From contig NZ_QAJL01000004.1 in NCBI RefSeq assembly GCF_003852525.1, positions 299,510 through 346,006 on the forward strand: a stretch of DNA of 46,497 bases, read 5' to 3'. Source of the DNA: Pedobacter sp. KBW06. Lineage in GTDB: Bacteria > Bacteroidota > Bacteroidia > Sphingobacteriales > Sphingobacteriaceae. Of the stretch, positions 24,352-32,991 are shown piece after piece (positions within the stretch are counted from its first letter, which is position 1; every line of letters begins with the position of its first letter). The translations under genes were made by a program, and so were the position numbers. The notes under the pieces are model-generated. The model had not been told where the DNA came from. It saw nothing but the letters and a program-made list of their open reading frames with translations, and did no database searches.

Positions 24352-26667
24352 CTACTTTGTAACGATAATTTCATCCGCAAACAGCCATGCAGGCTTTCCT
24401 TCCCCACTATGTCCTTTAGGCAAGGCTTCCAGCACTTTAGCCGTTACCCGAATAAAGCGGGCTTTCTTCTGCCCGAAAACCGCTTTAAAATCATAGATTA
24501 AAGTCATCTTTTCTTCGGGAGAAACCGGACTGTTAATAGTTTTCGGATCCCTAAAAGTAATTCCATCGTCAGACAGTTCGAACTTTACCCATCGCGGCAT
24601 CATGATCCAGTCCTTATAATTCTGCAAACAGCCCAGGCTGATGTTCCCGATATTGGTTTGTGCTCCCAGGTCTATCGTTGCAATCAAATCCTGACCACTG
24701 AACCCATGCCAGTATTTGTTAACCGCGGTTGTTCCACGAATTCCATCGGTCAATGAATTCTGGCCATTTGCCAGGTAATTTGGACTAACCGGATTCTTGT
24801 ATACCACATTCTTAGCTGTAGCCTGATGAAAAACGAAGGATTGTTTGGCAGGGACCAATCCCATTACAGATCCGTTTACTGCATAAACCGCTTTTAAGAT
24901 CGCAGTAGAATCTATGCTTACCGGTCCGGTATATTTAAGACTTCCTATCGTTGGCTGCTCCCCGTTAAGGGTATAATAGATCTCGCCGTTAATCGCATCC
25001 GACAACAATTCTGCAGTTAATTTCCCGTTATTGATGGCTGGCTTTATGGCTACTGTATAATTCCCCGGAGAAAAACGATATCCCTTTTGTCCGAAGCCTT
25101 TGAAATGATACTTCAAACGTTCAGAAAAATCGTTCCAGTTTTTAGTTTGTGCCGGAGACCATACCACCTCTGCCAAAGCCAACATGCGGGGAAGCAACAT
25201 ATATTCCAGGTGTTCCTTAGTCGTAATTTGCTCTGTCCAGATGTTGGCCTGAGCACCCAATACATATTTAGCCTGTTCTGCGTTCAGCTCTTTCGGGATG
25301 GGTTCATAGTTATAGACCTTTTTCAGGGTATTAAATCCACCGAAAGCCAAAGGCTCTCCTTCAGGACCCGCCTGATAATGGTCAAAATAAAGCGGGTTAT
25401 CAGGAGTCATCACCACATCGTGTTTCATCTTTGCGGCTTCAATCCCCCCGGCTTCACCTCTCCAGCTCATGACTGTCGCTTCCGGCGCCAGTCCACCTTC
25501 CAGGATCTCATCCCAACCAATCATATTTCTCTTTTTGCCGATCAGAAATTTCTCCATCCTGGTGATGAAGTAACTTTGCAATTCGTTTTCATTTTTCAGA
25601 CCTGATGTTTTCATTCTCGCCTGGCAACGCGCACAACTTTTCCAGGAGGTTTTATCGACCTCATCGCCTCCGATATGGATGTATTTTGAAGGAAACAGCG
25701 CAAGCACTTCTGTCAGTACATCTTCCAGAAAAGTAAATACTTCTTCATTTCCGGCACAGTAATTCGAGGATGCTCCCGTATAATTTCCTCCAGTTAATGG
25801 CAATTGAGGGCGTTGACTACAACTGAGATTCGGATAAGCAGCAATAGCAGAGGCCACATGCCCCGGCATTTCTATCTCCGGTACAATATTTACATTTCTA
25901 ACTGCCGCATAGGCGATGATCTCTTTAATTTGTTTCTGGGTATAATACCCACCGTAAGTAGCTTCCTGACCTGGCATCGCCTGTGGCCTGATGTCCCATG
26001 GACGATCGGTCTGGTCTACTCTCCATGCACCAACGGCAGTTAAAGCAGGATATTTTTTGATCTCTATCCGCCATCCCTGGTCGTCTACCAGGTGCCAGTG
26101 AAAAGTATTGATCTTATAAGCGGCAATGAGGTCTATGTATTCCTTAACCATCTCTGCCGTGAAGAAATGACGTCCAACGTCCAGGTGCATTCCACGCCAT
26201 TTAAAGCGGGGATAATCGGTGATCTCCATTGCCGGAACCCTTAGTTCCTTATTTGTTTGTACCTGAGGGAGGGTTTGAAACAAACTTTGCATTCCGTAAA
26301 TGATTCCTGCACGTCCGTTTGCCGCAATCTCAATCCCCTGGTTATTTACGGTCAGCGTATAGCCCTCAGTACCGATTACCGGGTTATTGATAATTTTGAG
26401 GGTGATGGTATTTAAGTTGTTCTTTTTTAACTGCAAATCGTAATCCGAGATTCCCCGGATATAGCTTTGAAGAAAGGCTGAAGCAGGTTTCAATATTTTT
26501 TTATCGCCATCCAGATGGATGCTTGTTTCAGAATTGATCACAAAACTGCCCTCCAGCAAACGAAGGTTTACAGGCTGAGGAATGATACTTACTTTTTGTT
26601 GCGTAAATCCGGTTAACCCGCTGCACAAAAGGATCAGGATCAGGCTGGTTCTAAATAAAGGTTTCAT
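24352..26667 (-). CDS. glycoside hydrolase family 20 beta-N-acetylhexosaminidase
   Basis: This 771-residue secreted enzyme releases terminal GlcNAc or GalNAc from glycans by substrate-assisted catalysis. A signal peptide (to about residue 23, GFTQQ) is followed by the GH20b N-terminal domain (about 25-150; IIPQPVNLRLLEG), the GH20 barrel (about 150-500; YPRFKWRGMHLDVGRHF, INTFHWHLVDDQGWRIEIKKYP) with the catalytic Asp-Glu pair in HIGGDEVDK near residue 335, then IGWDEILEGG and MSWRGEAGG. After the barrel come a chitobiase-type C-terminal beta domain (about 545-620; GEIYYTLNG) and an F5/8 (discoidin-like) module (about 630-770; ARFIRVTAK) that may bind carbohydrate. It reads in the same direction as the GH125 gene, with 156 bp and a terminator between them. 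Confidence 0.96.
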   Translation of the reverse strand: MKPLFRTSLILILLCSGLTGFTQQKVSIIPQPVNLRLLEGSFVINSETSIHLDGDKKILKPASAFLQSYIRGISDYDLQLKKNNLNTITLKIINNPVIGTEGYTLTVNNQGIEIAANGRAGIIYGMQSLFQTLPQVQTNKELRVPAMEITDYPRFKWRGMHLDVGRHFFTAEMVKEYIDLIAAYKINTFHWHLVDDQGWRIEIKKYPALTAVGAWRVDQTDRPWDIRPQAMPGQEATYGGYYTQKQIKEIIAYAAVRNVNIVPEIEMPGHVASAIAAYPNLSCSQRPQLPLTGGNYTGASSNYCAGNEEVFTFLEDVLTEVLALFPSKYIHIGGDEVDKTSWKSCARCQARMKTSGLKNENELQSYFITRMEKFLIGKKRNMIGWDEILEGGLAPEATVMSWRGEAGGIEAAKMKHDVVMTPDNPLYFDHYQAGPEGEPLAFGGFNTLKKVYNYEPIPKELNAEQAKYVLGAQANIWTEQITTKEHLEYMLLPRMLALAEVVWSPAQTKNWNDFSERLKYHFKGFGQKGYRFSPGNYTVAIKPAINNGKLTAELLSDAINGEIYYTLNGEQPTIGSLKYTGPVSIDSTAILKAVYAVNGSVMGLVPAKQSFVFHQATAKNVVYKNPVSPNYLANGQNSLTDGIRGTTAVNKYWHGFSGQDLIATIDLGAQTNIGNISLGCLQNYKDWIMMPRWVKFELSDDGITFRDPKTINSPVSPEEKMTLIYDFKAVFGQKKARFIRVTAKVLEALPKGHSGEGKPAWLFADEIIVTK

Positions 26668-26772
26668 GGCTTTAAGGGAAGAATTTTTAACAGGTTATTA
26701 TTTAACATTTCCTACAAAACATTCAGCGATTTTGGCATTAAAAAGGTTTTAGCAACCCAGGTTTCATCGCAT

Positions 26773-26804
26773 AAAAAAGCCTTCTGAAGGTAAATTCAGA
26801 AGGC
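26773..26804 (-). terminator. rho-independent terminator of the GH125 gene
   Basis: Stem arms GCCTTCTGA (26779-26787) and TCAGAAGGC (26796-26804) enclose an 8-nt loop and, on the minus strand, are followed directly by TTTTTT (26778-26773). It sits 19 bp beyond the stop codon of the GH125 gene, so the hexosaminidase downstream needs its own promoter. Confidence 0.88.
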
Positions 26805-26823
26805 CGGTATTGGATGATAAGAT

Positions 26824-28245
26824 TTAAGCCAGCAGGTGTGGTCTTTCTTTATAGGTTTTCCAAAGGAATTCGCCAAAGATGGTATTTGTCCATGCGAACC
26901 ATGCACGGGTAAATTTCTTAGGGTCGTTTTTATGGAAAGATTCATGCATAAAACCAGTATCTCCATGAGTAGACTGCAGCATTTTAAGGCATAACTTAAT
27001 TTCGTTATCATCCGAGCTGGTTAATCCTCTTGCAATGATACTCATTGGCCAGATCATGTCTTTACCAATATGCGGACCGCCAATTCCTTCTGCAGCAGCG
27101 CCTTTAAAGAAGAAAGGGTTGTCGTCTACAGAATGAATCATTTTACGGGTATTCTGGTATACAGGGTCGTCCGCCGGCACAGCACCCAGGTATGGAAGTG
27201 CGAGTAAGCTCGGGATATTTGCATCATCCATCAGGTTGAAGCTTCCCATTCCGTTCACCTCAAATGCATATACTTTACCAAATTTTTCATGGTTGATGAT
27301 GGCATGTTTCTGCAAAGCATCCTGAACTTCTGCTGCCAGTGCATCCAGGTCTTTCGCCGTTTGCTCATCTGCTTTTATCGCTCTGAAGATTTCAGCAGCC
27401 TGTTTTAAGCTCACTACTGCAAAGAAGTTAGAAGGCACCAAAAAAGAGAACACTGTGGCATCATCACTTGGCCTGAAAGAAGAGCAGATTAAACCTACAG
27501 GTTTTACGGGATAACCGTATCCTGACATGGCAACACCGTCTGTGGCCCATGAAGTTCTCCTCTGGAAGGTATAAGGGCCATCGTTTTCTTTGCGCTGCTG
27601 CTCTTTAAAGGTCTTTAAAATCAATTTTACCGAAGCCTGCCAGTCTGCACCGAAAGGAGTGGTATCTTTTGTTTCCTGCCAGTAACGGTAAGCCAGACGA
27701 ATCGGATAACAAAGGGAGTCAATCTCCCATTTCCGCTCATGTAGTCCTGGTTTCATGTCTGTCACATCATCTTTCCATTCCCCTACTTTGTTCGGGTCAT
27801 TGTAAAAGGCATTTGCATAAGGATCTTTAAGCACACATTTTACCTGATGGTTAATGACACCCTGAACGAGATTTTTTAAAGGTTTGTCTTTTTGTAAAAA
27901 AGGAAGATAAGGCCATACCTGCGCAGTACTGTCACGCAGCCACATTGCATCGATATCACCGGTAATCACATAAGTATCTGGTTTACCCGCTGTCTCCGTA
28001 TAAGTAACCGTAGTATCTAAAGTATTAGGGAAACAGTTATTGAATAACCAGGCCAGTTCTTTATTTTTTACTTTGGATGTAAATTCAGTAATCGCACTTT
28101 CTACAGCTTTACTGCTAAAGTGACGTTTTGCGAGTGGAACCCTCACCGTAGGAAACCCTGGTTCTGCAGCAAATGACACCAGGTCACTGGCCAATAACCC
28201 TGCTCCAAGTAATCCTGCTTTTTGAATAAATGATCTTCTTCTCAT
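26824..28245 (-). CDS. glycoside hydrolase family 125 (exo-alpha-1,6-mannosidase-type) protein
   Basis: This 473-residue protein matches the GH125 (formerly DUF1237) family, inverting metal-independent exo-alpha-mannosidases that act mainly on alpha-1,6-mannose linkages. Signatures seen are YVITGDIDAMWLRDSTAQVWPYL (about residues 89-111), FQRRTSWATDG, GLICSSFRPSDDAT, DDANIPSLLALPYLG and GDTGFMHESFHK near the C-terminus. The N-terminus, MRRRSFIQKAGLLGAGLLA, looks like a twin-arginine export signal (RRRSFIQK) of the type common among Bacteroidota glycosidases. With the GH20 gene downstream it suggests degradation of N-glycan cores or yeast-type mannan; the substrate is inference. Confidence 0.93.
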   Translation of the reverse strand: MRRRSFIQKAGLLGAGLLASDLVSFAAEPGFPTVRVPLAKRHFSSKAVESAITEFTSKVKNKELAWLFNNCFPNTLDTTVTYTETAGKPDTYVITGDIDAMWLRDSTAQVWPYLPFLQKDKPLKNLVQGVINHQVKCVLKDPYANAFYNDPNKVGEWKDDVTDMKPGLHERKWEIDSLCYPIRLAYRYWQETKDTTPFGADWQASVKLILKTFKEQQRKENDGPYTFQRRTSWATDGVAMSGYGYPVKPVGLICSSFRPSDDATVFSFLVPSNFFAVVSLKQAAEIFRAIKADEQTAKDLDALAAEVQDALQKHAIINHEKFGKVYAFEVNGMGSFNLMDDANIPSLLALPYLGAVPADDPVYQNTRKMIHSVDDNPFFFKGAAAEGIGGPHIGKDMIWPMSIIARGLTSSDDNEIKLCLKMLQSTHGDTGFMHESFHKNDPKKFTRAWFAWTNTIFGEFLWKTYKERPHLLA

Positions 28246-28348
28246 TTTTAAATATTTGGTTGTAATTACTTTAAATCAATAACACAGCTAAGCTCAAAAC
28301 GAAGATAGGAAAGATTTAAATAGTTTTAGCAACTATAAAATGGAAGAT

Positions 28349-31078
28349 TTAATATTGTTTTCTAATGTTGATTTGCCGCTTACGTTCCCGCACTTCAAAG
28401 ATGAGGTGTTCCGAATTTTTATGCAGCAGATCTGCATTAAAAGTGTCGGACAGCAACCTGAAGTCTTCATCAAAAACGTTGCTGCTGATCCGGACTTTAT
28501 ACGTATCCTGGGGAAGGTTAATAAAAAACTCACCGCTTTCTGTCGTTAGCGTACTAAAACTCTCTCCACCTGAGCTGGTCATACTGATCCTGATGCCACC
28601 GGGGCGAAAGACCAGGTTAGAGCGTGGGTCCTTTTGAACATTCAGTTTCCCCGAAAGATAGTGACTCTGACTAAAGGGAATATAAACCGTCTGAGAACTG
28701 CGGATTTCATAATGCTGGCGGAATCCATTTCTGGGCATCCACCCTTTTACGCTGTTTACACGGCTCAGATCTATATCATATTCCCCTGCTTTAATGTTTT
28801 TATAGCTCACCTCCCCTTTCCTGTTACTCAGGAAGTTCTGCGCTGCAATTCCTATCGCCGCATCCGGGATACTTTCATCTCCGAGATCATAGATTCCGTT
28901 GCTGTTAAAATCTTTAAAGACCAGGACCTTCATGGTCACAAAGCGCCTGATCCCCAACAGCGGCACATTGAAACTTTTGCGGATACTCATGCTCATATAG
29001 TCGGACCTGTTTCCCGCAATGGTCCTTACATTCTTGGAACCAAAAATACGGAAGGACAAACCTTTGCTATTCAGGTCCAGGCTTAAGTCCCCACGTGCCA
29101 TGAACTCCGGAACAGGCAGGGAACGATCGTCGGTATAGTCCATTTGTACCCTGAAATGCAAAACCTCTTTAAAAAAAGACTGCTCATAATAGGGCGAAAA
29201 CTGAAACCTTCTGGTGGAATAGCCATTGTTCAGGTAATTCACAAAATCAAAATAATAAGAAGGTCCATTGTCCAGCCTGACAAAGAACCCATAATTTCGT
29301 GCCGCAAGTGTAGCATAGGCATTAAGACTATACCCCGCTTTTGCAGCAGGATCATCCGGAGCCTGATTTCTCAATAGATTACCTGAAAATGAAGCCGAGA
29401 AGTTGTTCCCAAATTCTTTTCCTGCATTAAAATTCAGCTTGTAAGACCTGATCAGGATCAGATCGCTGGAAGACTGAACCTGATTGATCACTGAGCTGAT
29501 CAATGTAGCATATCCTTTATCGAATCTCCAGCCTATCTTCAGTCCATATTCTGCGATACGTCCCCCCAATAGTTGTCTTAACACAGTACCTGTATCCAAA
29601 GCAGGATTGAGCTGCCGTTCGTTATAGTCGAACAACAAACCCAGGGATAACCGCTTAAAATGGAAGGTCAGTTCATTATTGGATTGCCTTAAACCGCGAT
29701 TAATTCCGGGAAAATTGACATCAGTAGCAGAGAGGCCGAACCTTCCAGTTAAGCCCGGACTGCTATAGCTATAGGCCGCAGCGAGGGCACCTCCCGTTTT
29801 TCTGAGCGGCTCGCTAAAACGGTAAAATTCTTCTCTGCTGATTCCTGCACGAAGAATGAGGCGGCTATATTTTCTCCAGCCCAACTCATAAGTACTCATA
29901 TTGAGTAGACTATTGATCTTATTTCCCCGGTCAAAGCCCGCCATGGTCTGGTTCTCCAGCTCCTGATTTCCCGAAAAATTAAATTGTTGATTCAATCGGA
30001 ACAACTTTGAATCACCAAGCCTGCTGTCTACGCCAAGCAGCTCAGTGCGGTACCCTTTTCCATTATCAAAGCCCAGACGTGCGCCAAGACCATCGATCAG
30101 GAAGTCGCCAAATTCAGACTGATCGCCAACAGAAACCTTCCATTTAGCTGAATTATAATTGAGAAACGCGTATCTTGAAGATCCATCAGATTGCGCATTA
30201 AAGTTATCCGTCCTGTAATTAAAATTCAGAGAGCGGCCTTTATCTAAGTCCAGGCTTCCGTTACTATTGATATACAATGCGCTCTGGGCAGTCGTAAAAT
30301 TTTGGGCCACAAATTCGATGCTTAGCGGAAAGGTATACCAGCCGGAAGGGTTCTCTCTGAAAACGGTCCCAAAGCTCGAAATTCGTTGCAGGAGCAATTG
30401 GTTCTGTTTTTTCTGATCGGTTACCTGAACCACGATTTCCTGGCTTTTAAAATCATCCAGAAATTTAGCAGCAACATTGAAACTGTAAACAAGCATGGTA
30501 TCTTTTCCCGCAGCGAGCTTAAGAGAGCTGTTCCTGGCCTGCAAAAGTAACAGGGAAGTATTGATACGGACATTTAGCTCTTCGGGTGCATTTCCTTTAT
30601 TACTGAGCAGTAAGCGAAAGCTGTTTTCCTGGCTTGCCCTCGATAAGAGCAGATTTGGATTGAGTAATGAAGCCCGCCATTTTGAATTGGCGCCAACCCT
30701 GGCATAATAAGCATAAGCTGATTTCTGAGAATATCCTGCAACGTTCAAAAATAAACGGACGCTGTAAACTGTCGCCTCCGTTTGGATGGCGGCCGCAAGC
30801 CTTAGCGGCAGGGAAAGCGTTTGATTGGGGCCAAGTTCGAAGACCTTACGGTTGTCGAAAAGCAATTGCCAGCCTTCAGGAGCCTGTGCTTCAATAGTAA
30901 ACTTCCGGGCTACCGCAGAGGTATTCCGTAAAATCACGGTATTAAAACTATAGGCATTCCCATTTTGCTCCACCGTATCTTTTAAAAAAGTAAGGTCAAT
31001 GGATTGCGCATTAGCGGAACAACACAGAAAGGAGACAAAAGCCAGACAAAGCAGGCTCACAGCGCGAATTTTACACAT
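28349..31078 (-). CDS. large outer-membrane barrel protein, candidate fimbrial usher-like protein
   Basis: This 909-residue exported protein is not recognised as a named family. A signal peptide (1-25, CCSANAQ) is followed by two Ig-like NEW3/COG1470-type domains (about 26-235; NTVILRNTSAVARKFTIEAQAPEGW), then a long stretch of alternating beta strands typical of an outer-membrane barrel (about 240-705). The C-terminus has a prealbumin/SdrD-B-like domain with an acidic D.N.NG.YD.GDE loop (about 715-790; VFKDFNSNGIYDLGDESIPD) and a second carboxypeptidase-regulatory-like domain (about 800-890). Length and order of parts (periplasmic N-domain, barrel, beta C-domains) resemble a fimbrial usher, but the classical FimD/PapC signatures are not visible. 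It lies directly downstream of three small secreted beta-proteins and near a divergent PapD-like chaperone, which is the main ground for the usher proposal. Alternatives are a TonB-independent export channel or a surface-attachment protein. Confidence 0.6.
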   Translation of the reverse strand: MCKIRAVSLLCLAFVSFLCCSANAQSIDLTFLKDTVEQNGNAYSFNTVILRNTSAVARKFTIEAQAPEGWQLLFDNRKVFELGPNQTLSLPLRLAAAIQTEATVYSVRLFLNVAGYSQKSAYAYYARVGANSKWRASLLNPNLLLSRASQENSFRLLLSNKGNAPEELNVRINTSLLLLQARNSSLKLAAGKDTMLVYSFNVAAKFLDDFKSQEIVVQVTDQKKQNQLLLQRISSFGTVFRENPSGWYTFPLSIEFVAQNFTTAQSALYINSNGSLDLDKGRSLNFNYRTDNFNAQSDGSSRYAFLNYNSAKWKVSVGDQSEFGDFLIDGLGARLGFDNGKGYRTELLGVDSRLGDSKLFRLNQQFNFSGNQELENQTMAGFDRGNKINSLLNMSTYELGWRKYSRLILRAGISREEFYRFSEPLRKTGGALAAAYSYSSPGLTGRFGLSATDVNFPGINRGLRQSNNELTFHFKRLSLGLLFDYNERQLNPALDTGTVLRQLLGGRIAEYGLKIGWRFDKGYATLISSVINQVQSSSDLILIRSYKLNFNAGKEFGNNFSASFSGNLLRNQAPDDPAAKAGYSLNAYATLAARNYGFFVRLDNGPSYYFDFVNYLNNGYSTRRFQFSPYYEQSFFKEVLHFRVQMDYTDDRSLPVPEFMARGDLSLDLNSKGLSFRIFGSKNVRTIAGNRSDYMSMSIRKSFNVPLLGIRRFVTMKVLVFKDFNSNGIYDLGDESIPDAAIGIAAQNFLSNRKGEVSYKNIKAGEYDIDLSRVNSVKGWMPRNGFRQHYEIRSSQTVYIPFSQSHYLSGKLNVQKDPRSNLVFRPGGIRISMTSSGGESFSTLTTESGEFFINLPQDTYKVRISSNVFDEDFRLLSDTFNADLLHKNSEHLIFEVRERKRQINIRKQY

Positions 31079-31100
31079 AGGATTACCAACGATTCCATCA

Positions 31101-31134
31101 TAAGGAAAGCCCTTTTATGGGAGGGCTTTCCTTA
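31101..31134 (-). promoter_or_regulatory. intercistronic stem-loop between subunit and usher-like genes
   Basis: A perfect 12-bp stem (TAAGGAAAGCCC at 31101-31112 with GGGCTTTCCTTA at 31123-31134) and 10-nt loop lie between the stop of the 176-residue subunit gene and the ATG of the 909-residue gene, 22 nt before that ATG. No T-run follows on the minus strand. It could stabilise the subunit mRNA or attenuate read-through, lowering usher-like protein relative to subunit. Confidence 0.6.
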
Positions 31135-31161
31135 TTAAATTATGATGACGCCGGAAATTGC

Positions 31162-31692
31162 TTATTGGTTGGTCATGGTGTAGATTACACCAACGGTATA
31201 TTCACCTGTCTGGTAAGTATATCCGGGAACAGCCTTATAATCAAGGGTAAAGTTACCTGTACCGCGTGTACCTGATGCTACCGTAATTGCCGCACCAGTA
31301 CTTGGAGGAAGGGCCTGATAAGTACCACCTGTTTTACGAATTTGCAAAACAGAAGTCGGCATTGGAGAAAGATCAGCTACTTTACTGTTCGTTGTTGAAG
31401 CGTAAGTAAATTCAGGTGCATTTGCAATTGCAGTAACTTTCCACAAATGGTTGGCTTTATAGTTCACTGTATTTGCAGCAGCAAGCTCAATACCACCCGC
31501 AGCATCATAATTAGCCAGGGCGTCAAAGCTAATGGTTTGTAATGTACCCGGTGTTAAGGCAAGATCGAAGACTTCTTTGATGACAATCTTCATGTTTTGG
31601 GTACGTGTGGATGTCGTACCTGTAGCGACTTGTGCATTTACAGTCATACATGTCGCGCAAAATAGTGCAACACTGAGTAAAATTTTTTTCAT
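31162..31692 (-). CDS. small secreted beta-protein, candidate major fimbrial subunit
   Basis: This 176-residue protein begins with a clear signal peptide (MKKILLSVALF...TVNAQ); the frame extends to 31740, but the signal starts at the Met at 31692. The mature part is strand-rich, with an N-terminal extension of alternating residues (NMKIVIKEVFDLAL) and a C-terminal strand GEYTVGVIYTMTNQ, the G-Y-x-x-x-V-x-Y-T pattern typical of pilin-like and spore-coat-U-like subunits. It is clearly paralogous to the 162-residue gene upstream: shared F.ALANY, KAN..WK.T, PMP.SV..I, LPGY.Y.T.EY. No T9SS C-terminal sorting domain is seen. Being last before the intercistronic hairpin and preceded by its own 181-bp leader, it may be the most strongly expressed subunit. 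The pilin role is inference. Confidence 0.65.
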   Translation of the reverse strand: MKKILLSVALFCATCMTVNAQVATGTTSTRTQNMKIVIKEVFDLALTPGTLQTISFDALANYDAAGGIELAAANTVNYKANHLWKVTAIANAPEFTYASTTNSKVADLSPMPTSVLQIRKTGGTYQALPPSTGAAITVASGTRGTGNFTLDYKAVPGYTYQTGEYTVGVIYTMTNQ

Positions 31693-31751
31693 TGGATAAT
31701 TTTGTTTGTTGGTTAATATGCAAACACAAAGACAAACCACATGCCATTAAA

Positions 31752-31834
31752 ATAGGTATTATTACCTATAAATGGGGAGAAAAACGTAGAAAAACAACAC
31801 CACACTTTTCTCAAAATGGGCAATTTTGAGAAAA
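31752..31834. promoter_or_regulatory. two inverted repeats upstream of the 176-residue subunit gene
   Basis: ATAGGTA-TTAT-TACCTAT (31752-31769) and a 12-bp perfect stem TTTTCTCAAAAT / ATTTTGAGAAAA (31806-31817 and 31823-31834) lie in the 181-bp gap between the two paralogous subunit genes. The first looks like a regulator-binding palindrome. The second could end the upstream transcript or act as an operator. No fully convincing promoter pair was found. Confidence 0.4.
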
Positions 31835-31873
31835 ACATTCCACACGAAAATGTAACAAGTTTGAGTTAAAGTA

Positions 31874-32362
31874 CTATTGTTGTGACACAGTAAAATAAAA
31901 ATCACCAAGGTATTCCTGCGTTTCATACTGATAGCCAGGAAGTGCTCTCAGGTCAAAGACAACCGTATACAATCCTCTGTTGTTTTGAACAAAAAAGGGG
32001 GCATTGTTTTGGACCGGGGTATAGGTAGCAGCGGTAGAAGCCTTGATCCCGATCACGCTCGCAGGCATTGGTGTAGGGGTAATCTGAGGCGATAAAGTGT
32101 TACTTGCCAGTGTCAGCGTTAGCTTCCAGGGTACATTGGCCTTAACCGTAGCCGTGATCATTCCAGGCTTGGTAATTCCATTTTCATAGTTCGCCAAAGC
32201 AGAAAAATCAAAGACCGAACTGGTACTGCTTAAAGAGACATCCAGTACCTGATATAGCTGTACTGTGCGACTTCTGGTCACATAACGCTGGGCCATACCA
32301 ACCGATGGAATAAATGACATAATCCATCCAACAAAAACAATCGTTATAATGAAATTTTTCAT
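31874..32362 (-). CDS. small secreted beta-protein, candidate fimbrial subunit
   Basis: This 162-residue protein has a signal peptide (MKNFIITIVF...GMAQ) and a strand-rich mature region ending in EYLGDFYFTVSQQ. It is a paralogue of the 176-residue gene downstream, sharing SALANY, VKANVPWKLT, PTPMPASVIGIK and LRALPGYQYETQEY. It starts 1 nt after the stop of the 173-residue gene, so the two are tightly coupled. The mature N-terminus (RYVTRSRTVQLYQVLDVSL) could supply a donor strand, as in chaperone-usher subunits; that is a hypothesis. No cysteine pair or T9SS domain is visible. Confidence 0.62.
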   Translation of the reverse strand: MKNFIITIVFVGWIMSFIPSVGMAQRYVTRSRTVQLYQVLDVSLSSTSSVFDFSALANYENGITKPGMITATVKANVPWKLTLTLASNTLSPQITPTPMPASVIGIKASTAATYTPVQNNAPFFVQNNRGLYTVVFDLRALPGYQYETQEYLGDFYFTVSQQ

Positions 32363-32363
32363 A

Positions 32364-32885
32364 TTAATAATGACACAGTCTATAGTGAAACTTAAGTATA
32401 TAATTACCAGGAGCCTGAGTATAAGTATTCATCCCTGATAGTTTCACCGTCAAGTCAAAGACATCGACTGCGGTATTCGTAGCGTTGTTGCGCTGTGCAA
32501 ATTGCTGGTAGGCTCCGGAAAGCGTCACATTACTTACCGTAATCCTGTTCTGGGGATTGGTTCCTACCAGAGCAGTCTGGACTTGAAAATTGTTTAATGG
32601 AATCACCGTAGAAGGGCTTCCTGACAGGGAAAGCTCTGCAGCCACATATAGTCTATATTTAGAATCTCTGGACAAGACATTCAGTCTGATGTTATTGGAA
32701 TAGGTCTGTTCTGTTTCAAAACTATTGAGCGTACCCAGGGTAAAGTTTAGTGTTCCTTCAGAAACAACCGTCAGCTTATTTCTGGCTTCTGTTCCCAGAG
32801 CAGTACAAGGAGAAGGTGCCGCAGGCTGGGCATTCGCCCTGATAAAGAAACCAAAAAAAAATACGGACAGGTATAAATATTTCAT
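32364..32885 (-). CDS. small secreted beta-protein with cysteine pair, candidate minor or tip subunit
   Basis: This 173-residue protein has a signal peptide (MKYLYLSVFF...RANAQ) and a beta-rich mature part. It is more divergent than the other two but shares the overall plan: F.LG.L strand, SKYRLYV..EL, and a C-terminal APGNYILKFHYRLCHY strand with the G-Y-x-L-x-F-x-Y alternation. Two cysteines, one near the mature N-terminus (SPCTAL) and one in the last strand (RLCHY), could form a disulphide joining the ends of the fold, as in some pilin and spore-coat-U-like subunits. It is the first gene of the minus-strand cluster, 106 bp from the divergent chaperone gene, so the shared region probably holds both promoters. 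Its role as tip or initiating subunit is inference. Confidence 0.6.
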   Translation of the reverse strand: MKYLYLSVFFFGFFIRANAQPAAPSPCTALGTEARNKLTVVSEGTLNFTLGTLNSFETEQTYSNNIRLNVLSRDSKYRLYVAAELSLSGSPSTVIPLNNFQVQTALVGTNPQNRITVSNVTLSGAYQQFAQRNNATNTAVDVFDLTVKLSGMNTYTQAPGNYILKFHYRLCHY

Positions 32886-32991
32886 AAAACAAAGCAGTAC
32901 TGTTTCTTAAGGGATGCAAAAATCGACCCAAAATAAAAACTGCATTATTATTGCAACACCAGCAAAGATCATCCGGACACAAAACTCAATT

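Noticed and set aside
31101..31134. Hairpin read as an ordinary rho-independent terminator
   Set aside because: No T-run follows it on the transcribed (minus) strand, and it sits only 22 nt before the next start codon, so it is listed as an intercistronic element instead.
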